A program made the position numbers and the translations under genes. Positions 1 to 13,813 of a stretch of DNA of 64,000 nt are shown here, piece by piece. Each line of letters opens with the position of its first letter. Within the stretch, counting starts at the first letter, position 1. The DNA is taken from contig OZ059896.1 of assembly GCA_964057225.1 (NCBI GenBank), forward strand, positions 17,124,501 to 17,188,500, written 5' to 3'. The stretch is from Auanema rhodensis (lineage: Eukaryota; Nematoda; Chromadorea; Rhabditida; Rhabditidae). Below the pieces are notes generated by a model that was given only the letters and a program-made list of their open reading frames with translations, had not been told where the DNA came from and made no database searches.

Positions 1-43
1 AGGAATAATCATTTCATTTACCGAAAAATCTCATAATTACTCT

Positions 44-89
<46 letters not shown>

Positions 90-1811
90 CTTTCCTTCTC
101 TCTCACTTTCTCTTCTCGGTCACAACGTTTCAAGTTCATATTAGCAATGGATGGTAATGAAAATAATTATTCAACAAAGGTTCAATATATAATATGTTTG
201 TTAAATGAAAAGCATGAATTTAATTACAAAATAGTCTTGTATATATGTATCTTTTCATATAAATATCTATAGACTTTACTATATTTGCACTTTTTTTATT
301 AACTATTATATGAATTATAAACATATGATAAGAAGGTTGTCGTATTTTCTTTTCCATAAATATAATATAGAAAGTTCCAGCAACGTTTGTATCTGCTTTT
401 CTCTCTTTCTCTTTCTCTCTTAAACCCTTTCCACCCTCTCTCTCCCCTCTCTTTCTCTCTCCCCTCTATCTCCCCTTTTTTCTTTCTCTTTCTTCTTAGA
501 AAGTATTCTTACCATGTTAGTACTGATGAAAGCAGATGTATGTATAATTCATAAACGAAAATATCAGATTCTCCCATCATAAGTCGGCTGAGATAGTAAT
601 TTACGAGGATAACTGTGCAATTCTTTTGTTGAGAAATGTACTTTTGTCTCTCATACATTACTAGAGAGCACCAAACCTTTTGATGATGATGATGATGATC
701 ATTCTATGGAGCAGTAGCAGCATTAGTAACTTCACTGAAATAGCTCTATAGCTCTCTATATGAGAATGATGATTTTCATTGTTATAATTTTTTATTTAAT
801 AATAATAATAATAATATTTAATATTATATATTTGAATAAATGAGAACAATTTATTGAATGAATAACAAATCACAATCGCTTGAGCGTAGTTTCCTATATA
901 TCTACATAGAAAATTGAAATTAACAAAAAATAAATTTTCTATATGTTGTTTACCAGTTTGGAAGACATATTGGTCATATTTGTGGAAAAAAATATATTTA
1001 TATGAATAAATATATACTTAGGCATATGAGAAATACTGTATACATACTTTAATTCTGAGAAAGAGCAAATAAGAGGCATAATGGTTAATAAGGGAAAGAT
1101 ATAAAGAGAGAGAGAGAAATTGAGAGAGAGAAAGAGAGAGAGAGGGAGGGAGATAAAGAGTGATATAGAGAGGAAAGGGGGGATTGAGAGGAAAGGCTGA
1201 TAAGGAAGCCAAAATTGTAAAAAGGTGATCTAGGAAGGTGCAAGTAATGGCAAGGAGCAGGCAAAAAGAGATATAAAAGGAAAAAACTTTTAAAGATTTT
1301 CTATGTCTCTCTCTCTCTTTCTTTTTCTCTTTTTTTTCTTATTTTTCCGACTATTTCACTCTCTATCTTTTTTAGTTTAGCTCCGTAGTTGGTCGTTGTT
1401 GAAACATTAGAGGAAATATAGCCGTTTTCGCATTTTTTCTTAAATATAATATTAGCTGCATAACAAGAATGACGTTTTAATAACAAATTTTACTCCATAG
1501 AAGGCTATTGAAACACATTTTTGGCATAATTTTGGTTCATTTTCCCCTTTTTTCTTTTATATCCTCATAGACTTTTGAATTTACCGAAAATCGGCAAAAA
1601 AAAAATTTAAAAGTTGGTGGCGCATACTTTAGTTCAGTTTTTCACTAAAAATAAAAGGAAAAAAAGTGAGGTAAAATATGATTTCTTCATAAACAAATTT
1701 GGGAGTAAAATCAAAAAAAACAGGAAAAGATGTTATAAATGACCATGAGATTGTTGTTTTTTTGTGTTGGAATTGAAAATATGGCAAAACAAAAAAGGAG
1801 AAAGAGTAGAG
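1..1811. other. gene-free flank downstream of the GPCR
   Basis: No exon chain can be supported here. The stretch is AT-rich with several polypyrimidine or polypurine tracts: a CT run at 46-85, CT-rich at 395-495, GA-rich at 1100-1165, CT-rich at 1300-1345. The part nearest 1811 must include the 3' UTR of the minus-strand GPCR. Short open frames are low-complexity translations of these tracts. Confidence 0.6.
46..85. repeat. (TC)n microsatellite
   Basis: An almost perfect run of TC dinucleotides, about 40 bases. Confidence 0.95.
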
Positions 1812-4773
1812 TTAAAGCATTTGATCTCCAGGTAATGTTGTATCTGTGAATGTCGTTGTTAGAAATACACCGGATTTCTTACAATCTGACCTTGCAGAGG
1901 AGATTGGCATGACCTAAACATGATAATTGTAATGTTTTAAAAGTTTGTATGAATGAATAACATACGTGATGTGATGCTCGACTAGGCTCTGCGTGAGCTT
2001 TTGTAGAATACAAAGACTGCTTACGATGTCGTTGAAAGACGGATTGAATAGCTGATCGAAATTGAGGATTAAACCACGAATAAATAACTGGGTTTAGCAC
2101 AGCAGACATCATAGCAGTTACATGACATAATGCAAAAACCTAAAACATTTAACGTTTGAGATTTTGTTCAGAAAAAAATTGAAAAAATATAAAATTTCTA
2201 TACGAGATATACGATTTTTTTTGGAAAAAAAAATTATAATGGGTGGCATTGTGAAAAGAAAATGTGATGGTGCAAAAACTGCTCAAAATTTAGTTTGACA
2301 GTAGTTATTTGAAAAGAATAATGAAATTGAAAGATTTGCAAACAGAGAGAGCCAGAGAGAGAGAGAGAGCGAGAGAGAAAATGATCTCAAAAATTAAAAA
2401 AAAATTAAATAAAAGCTAAATTGAACGTACCATTGTAAACCAGGTTGTAACAGTAAATGTTGATATGAGATCACGATATAGATTTATACAGTTAATAGGT
2501 ACCCAAGCAAAAATAAATCCAAGCACCATAACAATCATCATTCTGAAAAAATGAATTTTAGAAAATAATTTGCAAAATTGCATTGATAGATCCACATACT
2601 CTGTTTATATACAGTTGTTGTACTTGGTGATTTTAGTTCTTACTCTCTAACTCTCCTTACAAGTTTCGTCACCGTTCTCCTCTCTCTCTCTCTCTCTCTC
2701 TTTCTCTTTCTCTCCCTCACTTCTTTATATGTCCCTTTACTAATTTTCAGTAATATTTCCCCAGCTTTTCTTGCTGTGTCTCTTCCTCGTTTCTATATAT
2801 TTCAAATCTTTATCACAATTTTTAATATTGTTCCACCTGTTTTTTCGGTAACAAGAGAAGAAAACATACTTATTAGCTCGACTTTTGCGACTAACGAGTT
2901 TCATTTCAGATTCCGGCAACAGAGTTTGTCCACCCCTTCTTCGTTCTAATTGACTATCCATAACTCGACTGATTATATAATAGCAGATGGATGATATCAG
3001 AGCCGGAATACCAAACTGCAGTACTAGAACTGTTAAACCATAGATCCGTCGCTGATTTGATCGACCAAGAGCCTCGTTATAATCAGGCCTGAAATATCAT
3101 AAAATATCATGATTATGCTTGTAAAAATTCATAAATAAATAGAAAAATAAAGATTATTTTTAACTTATAATATTATAAGTTAATAACTCTTACACGTGAT
3201 TATCATATTGTTAGTTTATTTAAACTCTCGTTCTCTCTCTTTTCGTTTTCCCCAAAGAGTTGTCGTTACTAGTTGTTTTCTGATTCATTCATTTTAAAAC
3301 TAACCATTGTTCTTCACAAAAAACTCCACAAAGTCCAGGATATGCTGCTTCACCCGAATTTATTCCAGTTGGTAAAGCTAAAGCATATCCCAATGCCCAG
3401 ATTCCTATTACAACTAATACAGCTCGATTATAATTTATTATCTATAAAATTAAAAATAATTAAATTCAAAAATCAATTATTTGATAAATATAATTAAAAA
3501 AATGAATTATGTTGTAAAACGAACCTCTTTACTTGGTTTTGTAATTAATAAAACTCGATCAATGGCTATAACAGTGAGTGTAAAACTCGAGACAAAAATA
3601 CTGCCTCCCTGTAAATATAAAAGAAATTAATAATTAGAGTTTCATGCTCTTGCTTTCTCTTTCTCTCTATTTCTCTCTTTCTCTCTCTCTTTGCATTTCT
3701 CTCTGTTGTTTTACTCATTTTCTCATTCAATAAATGGTAGTCAACTTGTGAAGATATTCAGGTCTCAACCTGAATGTTTAGGAAGGATTAAATCTGACTC
3801 ACACATCTGAGAGAATTAAAAAGATTAGAAATGTTTTTTGTGTTCAAAATTACAAAAAATGACAAAAAAATGAGAAAAAAAAGTTTTAAACAAGGATTTA
3901 ACGCCTTAATTATGGCATATGGTTCATCATCATCCATCAATAGAGATGTATGAAAATGTTGTCATTTTGCTTATAAAGCATTTAAAAGCAAAATATAAAA
4001 TATTACAGGATAAACGAACCTTTTTTCTTTTTATTAAAACCTCTCATTTCAATCATGTTTTTGGTTTAAAGCATGGTTTTAGAAGGCTTTTACACGCATA
4101 CAACAACATACAACATACATACATACACACTCTCTCTCTCCTCTCTTAAGAAAAAACTTAAGAGTCATTAGATCATCTATGGCTTCTACCTCTCTCTCAC
4201 ACATTCTCAATCTATCTATCTAGCTCATACATCGTTTTCTCTTCTCATCTCTCTCTTGAGCTTGTTACTAGTTTTTCTAACCAATACAAATCATATTTAC
4301 CTGAAAAATGCCGATAAGCTTGCAAAATATTGATGGAAATATCCAAACACGACTAAAGATTGTAATAGCTGTTATGGGAAGGCTTGTTAAGCTCATTAAT
4401 AAATCTGATACCGCTAGACATCCTATGAATATGCTTCGAACTGATAACGATACCTGGAAAATGGTATAAATATTAGAGAATTAATACGGATTTCACGTCT
4501 TTCTTTGCCAAAAATGGGATTTTCAGCTTTTTTTTTTGCAAAAATTACGTAACAAATGGAATAGCAGAATCAATTATTATCCATTATGTGAAAGAAAAAA
4601 AAATAAATGAAAAGCCTTACCTGATTAAATGATACAACATACAAGACGAGAGAATTACCAACTATGCCAGCTACCCATACCATAGAGTACAGTACACCAA
4701 ATATTAATTGAACTGTGAATTCATCTATCAGTTCTGCGGATGATTCTTGAATTGTTGTACAGTTTGTGCTCAT
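1812..4773 (-). CDS. NPY/NPF-like neuropeptide G protein-coupled receptor (NPR family)
   Basis: Rhodopsin-class seven-helix receptor, probably a neuronal plasma-membrane receptor for a peptide. Eight exons (minus strand order): 4621-4773, 4301-4453, 3525-3608, 3305-3441, 2870-3088, 2431-2542, 1966-2139, 1812-1913; 377 residues, normal for the family. Visible marks: GN in TM1 (residues 39-40), LAVSD in TM2 (D68), C95 before TM3, DRV in place of DRY (119-121), W145 in TM4, Cys-rich second extracellular loop ending EEQWP (C168, C172, W176), AWVPIN in TM6 (W262, P264), NPVIY in TM7 (302-306). The EEQWP and WVP signatures point to NPY/NPF-type receptors; the exact ligand is not inferable. The ATG directly follows a splice acceptor AG (4774-4775), so the message is either trans-spliced or has a 5' UTR intron. 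The short final exon (34 codons) rests on a good 52-base intron and could be alternative. Confidence 0.9.
2680..2702. repeat. (CT)n microsatellite in a GPCR intron
   Basis: CT dinucleotide run inside the intron between GPCR exons 5 and 6, so the same repeat class occurs inside a transcribed unit as well as between genes. Confidence 0.85.
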
Positions 4774-6159
4774 CTGGAGATAAGTGAATGTGAATACTTT
4801 TGAAATGAAGTCAGTAAGCCTCGTGGAAGCGAAAAAATGGAAAGCTAAATACGAAGAATTAAGAAGAGTATGGTGAAAGAAGAGAGAGAGAGAGAGAAAA
4901 AGGTATCAGTAAAAAAAAGAAAAAGAAATATTGAAGATATATATGAAATAGAAAGAGGGAAAGAAAAGCAAAATGTCTATGAGTAAGTAAGAGAGTGAGA
5001 TTAAGATGAGGTGACAGAAAACCATGAGCTAACGAAAAAATTGACAAAAAAAGAGACGGACAGAGATGAAAGAGAAGAAGAAGTGTAGGAGGAGGACGCA
5101 CGGACGGATTTAAGAAGATGACGAGTGAGGAACGACAAGCATGGAATGGACTCAGGATGAAGGAAGGCATTGGAGCAAAAACAGACAACGACCCAGCAAA
5201 AATTAAAGAAAAGAGAGAGAGAGAGAGAATAAGGGAGAGTATGAAGAAAAGGAGTGAGAAATGAAGAAACAGATAGAATTTGAAGAGTAAGGAACTAGGA
5301 GGTCTATAGAGATGATAGGTACACATAGAAGAAGAGAATGAAAAGATATAAGCTATGTATATCCTGGATATGAAAATAGAAAGATGGAATGAGGGCATTC
5401 GGCGTGTTAGGAAAAATAGTGAGAAAGAGAGAGAAATGAGGAAGATAAAGAAAAAAAAAGAAAATTAAGGTTTGACACATAATATAAGAGAGATGATATG
5501 AGAAACAGGCAATGAAGTACAGCAATATCATCAAGAATCATACTACCATATATAGAATGAAAGCGAAATATATGATAAGTCACATAAGATTAGAAATAAA
5601 ATTAAAAAGTTAAATGAAATGAACTCATGAGAAATAATTAAAAATTTTTCATTGAACTTGCTTTGTCCCTTATTTTCCCTCTTTATATCTTTTGCGTATC
5701 CGATCTTCCTTCTCATCTCGTACTCAGTTCTCGCTTGCCACTGCCCATTCTCACTCCCTCCCCCTCTCTTTCTCTCTCTCTCTCTCTCTATCTTACTCTA
5801 CTTCTCTTCCCTTCTATCTCAATCTCTATTTCCCTTTTTTCTATAATATATTACCTTTTTCTATTTAACTCCCTCCTGTGTGAATTGTTTTCTATTCTAA
5901 TGTTTTATATAGATGTTCAAGTTGAGTTAAAAATTCTACCACTCTGAGAGACAATACGATAAAAATGGAATTTTCAACTGGCTATTATTCTAAGAACTAG
6001 GAGATGCCAGAATATGCTCAACAGGTTCGGTGCGAGAATATCTGCAAAATGTTGAAATGAACAATTCAAAAGTGCTCGAAAAATATGAAAAGTTGGAATA
6101 CGTTAAAGGAAAAGAAATTGACATAGTGAATGAGAAAGGGAACAACGAAAGATAGTGGG

Positions 6160-6165
<6 letters not shown>

Positions 6166-6218
<53 letters not shown>
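6166..6218. repeat. (GA)n microsatellite
   Basis: GA dinucleotide tract with one interruption, within a wider purine-rich domain. Confidence 0.95.
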
Positions 6219-6919
6219 ATGTGAGAGGGTTAGAAGTAGATTGAAAAATTGACTGTGAGGGAAAGATGTTAAAAAGTTAAACAAAATGTGCGATAAAGAA
6301 AGAGAACGAGAGAAAGAGAGATATATAAAGAGAGAGCGAGAGATAGAGATGGAGAGATAGAGAGAGAAAGAGAATTGTTGAAAGTGACACAACCGCTTTG
6401 TATGACGGCTCAAAACAAAATGATGTTCAACCGATTTTTTTTTCTTCACGTAATGTATTCGCGTAAAATCTGAGGGCCATTCTCAAAAATCTAATTAAGT
6501 AATAAACTAAAATAATAGTTAAAACAAATAATTTCATAGCATATAGAAAAAAGAAAAAGAACAATTTCTTTTTATTTGTTTTTTTTTCATTTTTAAGTTC
6601 ATAATACATACATATTTAGCCAACAAGTGATGTGAAATATTCTGACATGGTGGCTGAGATAATCAAATTGTAATAATTCTCAGTTAAATCATGGAAATTC
6701 TCAAAAAAACATTCAAACTTTGAAGAATATAAAGAGAATATACTTAAAATCTTCTATTCATATTATGTATACTATGTATGTATATAAGATTTTCAGTTTT
6801 GATGCATCGCATGCACTATGAATGAGCAAAAAATGCCTCAAGCGGTAACGAAGATGATCATAAAGCAGGGAATCTCATCAGTGATACAAGCATACAGAGA
6901 AATAAAAGAGATAGAGAGC

Positions 6920-6921
<2 letters not shown>

Positions 6922-6959
<38 letters not shown>
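6922..6959. repeat. (GA)n microsatellite
   Basis: Uninterrupted GA run of nearly 40 bases. Confidence 0.95.
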
Positions 6960-6962
<3 letters not shown>

Positions 6963-8862
6963 TACATAGAAAATGATATAAAAAGAAATAATTTTTTAAT
7001 AGATTACTCCCTGAAGATTGAATCCTGTAGGAGTGCAACTAAGATTACAACTATAATTATGTAAATTATATATGATTTTTGAGTTAAAATGATCAAATTA
7101 TAACAACACATATCTATATTATACTTTAATTTTCTGTCTTATACTAAATATTTCAAGTTTCAAACAAAAATATTGAATAATATGTATATGGATATTTAGA
7201 AGGAGAACAGACAGGCTTTAAGTCAAATGAAAGCATGTGGACAAGAATACGAAACTATTTTTATTTTTCCAAATACATTTTTTTTACTTACAAATGTTTC
7301 TAATACAACAAATCAAGAAACCTGAGCTTTTTGGTTTTCTATCCGGCTATTAAAACTGATTACATCATGATTTGTTTCCCTTACAGACTATATGAAAACA
7401 AAAGGAGAGTAAAACCTTTTTTTCTATCTCTCTTTCTCTCTCTCTCTCTATCTTCCTTATATACTCTATTACTATTTCTTTTATCTCTAATACTCTCTTA
7501 TTATAACAAAATATTTCATTCTCTTTATGTATAATTCTCTTCCTGTTTCATATTCTCTCGTATGCAATCTCTTTTTGTACCGGAAATAAAACAATTTCTC
7601 TTTGAAAAAATTGAGCTTTTCAGCTGTTTATAGCATTTTTCATGTCATTGCAACATCAAAATGCAAAAATCTCATCGTTTTCTAATTGTCTTCATCAGTT
7701 TGCTACAAACTGCAAAATGATTTCTATGACTAGAGGATATGAGTACTATTTTCATTAAATTAGTAAAATGATGTCAGAGTGGCAAATAAACAAAAACATG
7801 GAGAGAAAAGCAAATTCAAAGACAAATAAACGCTTGTTCATTGAACTATCCACTTCATGTTGCTAACAAATTGGCAGAAAAAGTAACAGAGAATAACAAA
7901 TTTAGTCATTTTCTAGCCATTTCATTCTCACGTTGTCACTTCTTTCTGTATTGTGGTGGATAGGCGTAAGTTGCGTGCTTCATTGGTCTAACGTGCTTGG
8001 TCTGCTTCACCACATTAAGCTTTTTTAATACTAATAATAGGTTATCGTACTGTTGTGCCAAAGGAAAGAAAATTATGTTCAATTGAAGTGGACGGAAAGA
8101 GAGAGAGAGAGAGAGTGAATGAGTGAGAGAGAGAGAAAGAGAACGGTGAAAAGGAAGAAGAATTTTTTTAGAGAGAGAATGAAATCAAAAACAATAAAAC
8201 CTAAAAAGGAATTTTATAAATAAATAATTGCATTTTTAATGTTTTTTCGAAATTTTAATTAGACATCTTCGCAGACATTTTTTTGATTTCGTATACCATA
8301 TCAGACAAATGTTGTTGACAAGGTTGTATAAGGTTTGTTGCTGGTATCGATGATTGTTCTAATGATTATGATGGTTGATGATGACGATGTCAAATGATAA
8401 TTGTCCTGACTAATGAGGATCAGATATCCGAAATTGGAGTTTTTATCGAGTTGCAATACGTCAATTGGTCATAAGATTAAAACTATAAGCTAAATATGTA
8501 TGGAATATAGGATTTATATGTATAAATATCAGATATAAAGATAGATATATAGATATATAGATATGTATATATATATATATATTTGTTTATTTATTTATTT
8601 ATGTATACAGAGATTTACGGAGTTATTTTGAAAAAAAAATGAAGAAGAAGAAGAAGAATTTTCTCTGAAAAAAATAGAAAAGGAATAATAGACAGTTTGA
8701 AAAGGCAAAATAGAATATGCAGAAGAGAGAAAAAGCCAAGTAACAAAGAAGAAAAAGACGACGAAAACTGTTTTTAAAAATTATTTCATTGAATTGATTG
8801 CAGCAGAATGACTTGAGTAAATTAAAATCGAGAAATATAGTCTGGATGTACATATATGTGGT

Positions 8863-8863
<1 letters not shown>

Positions 8864-8904
<41 letters not shown>
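8864..8904. repeat. (TA)n microsatellite
   Basis: Alternating TA run of about 40 bases, self-complementary and able to form a cruciform. Confidence 0.95.
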
Positions 8905-8911
<7 letters not shown>

Positions 8912-11900
8912 TTTATATATTTATTTATATATATGTGTGGTTGGTTTGGACGAAGGGAAATAGAAGAGGGTTGGGCTTGAAAGAATGACGGAAAGGAAGG
9001 ATGGTATGGTATGGATGTTATGGTAGTTAGCTTATATATGTAGTTATCACATGAAAAATGAATTAAAGAATTGAATATTGGAATAAGTATAAAACTGAAG
9101 AAGGAATTGCAAAATGAATCATATTTAGCAAAAAGTTGTGCAGAGTTTTGACTTTAAAAACATTCAGTACAAAAGGAGATAGTTGCTGAAATAGCATTGG
9201 AAGAAATGGAGAAAGTGAAGAATTTTAAAAAAAAGAAGGAGGGAGCAGAGGATAGCGATTACCATAAATGAGCAATGAAGAGGCCTGAAAGTGAAAAAAG
9301 GTCGAAGAAGTCAAGAAAAGGTATGAAAAGGGTTTGGAGAAATAAAAATAGGTAGAGGGGTAAAAACTACAAAAGTATAGGGAGAGTAAATATAGAGTTA
9401 AACAGTTAGAGAGAGAAAAGAGAGAGAAAGAGAGAGAGAGAGAAGAGAAAGAGAGAAAGAGAGAGTGGGGTGGAGTCTATAGTGTACTCTTTTAGGTGGA
9501 AGGTTTTTCTTTGTTTCTCAAATCTTAGAAATTTTGACAGAAAAAAGCAAAAGCTGTTATTAAACTGTTGGGCCACTAGTTGAGTATATGATTTTTGAGT
9601 TCTTTTTATAAACTTTTGCTATCTGAGAGAGAAAGACAGCGAGGGGGGGATGGGAGGGGGGTGTTGGATTCTGAAGGCATATAGAAATCATACATGCTGA
9701 CGAAGATGACGAATAGGAAAAAGAACGTAAATAGCTTTGAAATTTCTTCCTCTCCAGTATCTAGTGGAGAGTGTGAAAAATGAAGAAGCGAAAAGAAAAG
9801 TTCAAACTTCTCATTTGCAATATACTCAGACATACGTGGACGCTGCTGGACTTTTTGGAAAAAGTGAGAGAGGATGATGATGAACAAATAAAAAAAAATT
9901 CTATATAACATAGTAATATAAAAATAAAATGAATAGTTATTAGCATTTATGAAATTTTAGGAGAGAAACAGAGAATACAAGAGAGAAAAGGAGGCGGAGG
10001 TTAAAGAAGAGAGTGGATAGAATTAGAGAGATCGTAGCATTGCAGAGTTACGAGGTAGAGAGTATTAAGGATTGAAAGCAAAGCAATATCCGCAGTGAAG
10101 AGGATGCTTATAAGCAAAGGGTTGAATACATGAATACAGTGAATATTCTGAATGAATCAATCAATTGCCAAACGATAATGCTTATGAAATCATAATGATG
10201 ATGATCATCATCATCATAATCATAAAGCTACAACATTGAGCTTTATCCTAATAGTTCAATTCAATAAGTGAAATATGATGTTATATGATGAGATTTGTAT
10301 AAATTATTTCAATTAAAAACTACATTATGTCAGACAAAAAAAAGGAAAAAAACTGAAAATCTAAACATAATATCATTCATATTCCGAGAGTTGAACAGAT
10401 TGAATGCAATTAGCAGAAATTTAATTAAATTGTATGTCTAGAAGGTATTTCGATAGATTATACTTTTCAGATGTCCTTGGCTTTTTGAAAGTTTTATTCA
10501 TTTAAATAGACATAGATAGATATTCATATGAATATTTTGAGAAAAGAAATATGTAAAATTGAAAATTTTTTATTTTCTTTTATATATTCATACGTATCAC
10601 TTATTATGTATGATGTATATTACACTCTAATATATATATATATATATATACTTGCCTCACTCTCCCCTACCTCTTCTACATCTCTCACGATGATTTTTCA
10701 TCGAAATCGAAAAATGAAATAAAATAAATTAATCAGAAATAACGTTGAAAACCTGGATTGAGTGAATTGGTGTTCTTTAATGTATAACACATGAGATTGC
10801 GTGTTATTTTGTACGTTGATGACGAAGAAAACGAGAAGAGAGAGAGAGAGAGAGAGATAGGGAGAGAGGGAGAGAGAGAGTTGTCAAAAAGGTTAAAGAA
10901 AGAAGTAGAGGCTGTGAGAAGACTTAAGAGAATAAGAAAATGCCTCATAGAGAGATATCTAAGTAGCAGTTTTTCCTAAGTACTTAGATTATTCGTCAGA
11001 AAAATTGGTTCCTGTTCCTCTAGTTATGTTGAGTATTATCTTATTTTACAGAAAGCTCCGGCAAAGCGCAAGGGAATGTTAGTAAAGGGAACAAAACTAT
11101 GACATGTAAGGTTATATATCCTTTTGGGAGTAAAACAGAATCAGTTTACAGACTGAATGCTCAAGAACGATGGCACAAGAGAGGTCTGAAGGGGAGGAGG
11201 AATAGGAGGGGAGGTCTACAGAGAAAAACAGGCAACATCAACATCAGTAGCAGCAACAGCAACAGCGGCAGAAGAAGCAGAAACAGAAACATGTGAAGCA
11301 GAAAAAAAAAAGAAGCAAAAAAGGTTCAGAAGACTCAGAGAGGAAATGTTAAAAAAGGAAGAGAAACCAATGTGAGCTGAAAGCAGAGAAATCAGTCAAC
11401 GTAATGGATACAGCTCAGATAGGGTAACAGACAAACGACACAGAAGAATAAAAGAAGCAATAATCTTTACAAATCAGACAAAAAAAACAAATTTGAAAAC
11501 AGAGGTCAGTTGAGAATAAATTGAAAAGTATTCATAGCCAGAAGAAAATGGTGTTTGTCTTACTATTTCTGAGGCAATAAAAGAAAGAAAAAAGTTTATT
11601 ATGTGAGTAAAGTTGAGAAAAACTGTTGATTTTAAGAAATTTGTAGTAAAAAATCATGAATACTAGATATATGTCATGAATATCCATGTACAAAACTATG
11701 TACTATATATGCATATCAATCTAAAAATTAAAAAATAAGTCAAATTATATAATAAATGAAAAAGAATATATGACGAATAATCAGAGATGAATTAATTTTT
11801 TTTTTTTTTGAAAAAATTAATAATTAAAGATGAAACGATGTGAAAAAAATTAAAAAATCATGGAATTAAGATGGATGACGCTGTAAACAGAAAAAAAGAG

Positions 11901-12588
11901 TCGAAGAGTCAAAAAACGTGAATTTTATAAGGAAATAAAGAAAAAAGAAACTAAAGAGTTCAGATAATAAATAAAGGAAATATGAATTAAGATGCCAATT
12001 AGATTCAAAAAAAAGTTATTCCTCTCATGGTCAATAAGACAACAAATTCGATAAAATCTTGAAGAATCGTATGATAAAACGAGATTGATGAAAGAGGCAC
12101 TTAGAAGCTTTGTCAGGTGGATTATGAATTTTTACAACGATCATCAAACGATTAGTGAGAGCATTTAGAGGAATTGAGCAGAAAGTAAAGATGATGAAGA
12201 AGACGACAGCAGGAGCAGAATCATAATTCATAGTTGTCTGATTTGATTATAATGGAGGAATGAAGCAGCATAAGTTCGTTTCAATGATTTAAATCTGGAA
12301 AAATGCTGATGTTGAAACAGTTATATAGAAGATGATTAAAGAATTAAGTCATGAATCAACATAGTTAAAAGGAATAAACAGAGGAAATAATCGTAATATT
12401 ACCATATACATAGATATTTATATATGAATGAGATATATACTATATATTTAGTTATTTATAACAGAAAAAAAATATAAATCATACTTAATATTATAGTAAA
12501 AATTGACATTTATTGTCGAATAGTTAAAATATTCTATTCGTAGTAAGGAAAATGAAAGATTCCGAAAAATCATATCAAGAGTATAGAG

Positions 12589-12593
<5 letters not shown>

Positions 12594-12634
<41 letters not shown>
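12594..12634. repeat. (GA)n microsatellite
   Basis: GA dinucleotide run close to the right end of the 8.6-12.7 kb purine-rich domain. From about 12720 the strand bias flips to pyrimidine. Confidence 0.95.
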
Positions 12635-12637
<3 letters not shown>

Positions 12638-13729
12638 TTAAAAAAAGAACAGAGAGCAATAAATGCAAGAGCAGAGAGTTGAGAAGTTAAAACTGATCCC
12701 CGTGAAAACTATTAATCTGCTATCCTTTTTTTTCTCTCTATCATTGTACTCTCTATCAATTTATTCTTTCAATCGTTCTCTCTTTCTCTCATTCTCTTAC
12801 TATATACTTCGTTGATCTCCAGTATTATCTAAAATGGTCTGTCAACCTGTTGCTGTTTTACGTTCTCGCTGGAATTTTCCTCTTCTTTCTCTTTCTCCCT
12901 CCCTCTCTATCTCTGTTTCTCTCTTTTTCAAGTCTATTAGAGTTCTTCATGGCCATTCGCCTTGATTTCAACGGCATCATGATGTTTGTTTTAAAAAAAA
13001 ACCAAGAACGTGTTCAAACGAGGGGCGTTCCCTCCGAAAAAAAAAGATGAAACTCAATTGGTGTCCTGTTTGATTAGTTGCTCATTGAATATGTTTCAAA
13101 ATTTCCATAGAAAAAAGCTCATTTAAATTTTAATTAAGATAAATTTTTCATGAACATAACGAAACTGTCAAAAACAAGAAAAATAAAATTAAAAAATGAA
13201 TCACCAATGAGTCTCTTCTACCGGTGACGGTAGTATACCACTGTCTCACATGTTACTCACATTCTATATTAATCTTATTATTCCTGTTGATTATTTACTT
13301 TAATTTTTCCTTTTTTTTCTATTTTTACAAAATCATATAATATGTTTCGAATACAATAGATAATAGTGATAGTAGATGATATGTACATGAGTTTCGAGTG
13401 CTTGCTGCAGTGTACATCAGTCAAGTGAGCGGGGCTCATCATCATCAAGAGTCTAAAGACATCAGCAACAATATTATGATGATGTTGATGATGATGAAAC
13501 AAGGAGAATCCCGGTATCCAGACATTTGGCTGCACCCCCTTCCCCCACCCTCATCTCTTCATCTGGTCATCCAGAAAAAGAATTTTTCCGTTCAATCCTC
13601 AAATAGGAAATACAACATTTGCTCTGCTTTTTGGTGCAGAAATCTGCGCAACAAAATATTTCTTTTCCTGTCGTCGATCATTCGTTAGCTCACTCACCTT
13701 AGTCCAACTACTCTCTTCTTTCATTCTTC

Positions 13730-13743
13730 TCTCTATCTCTCTA

Positions 13744-13813
<70 letters not shown>
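13730..13813. repeat. (CT)n microsatellite, about 80 bases
   Basis: Long CT tract with a few T interruptions. It is long enough to form a homopurine-homopyrimidine mirror structure (H-DNA). Confidence 0.95.

Noticed and set aside
4859-6449. Long open frames on the minus strand (for example 4859-5398, 179 codons; 6066-6449, 127 codons)
   Set aside because: They translate to Leu/Ser/Phe-rich low complexity from GA/CT repeats and have no domain, splice chain or balanced composition.
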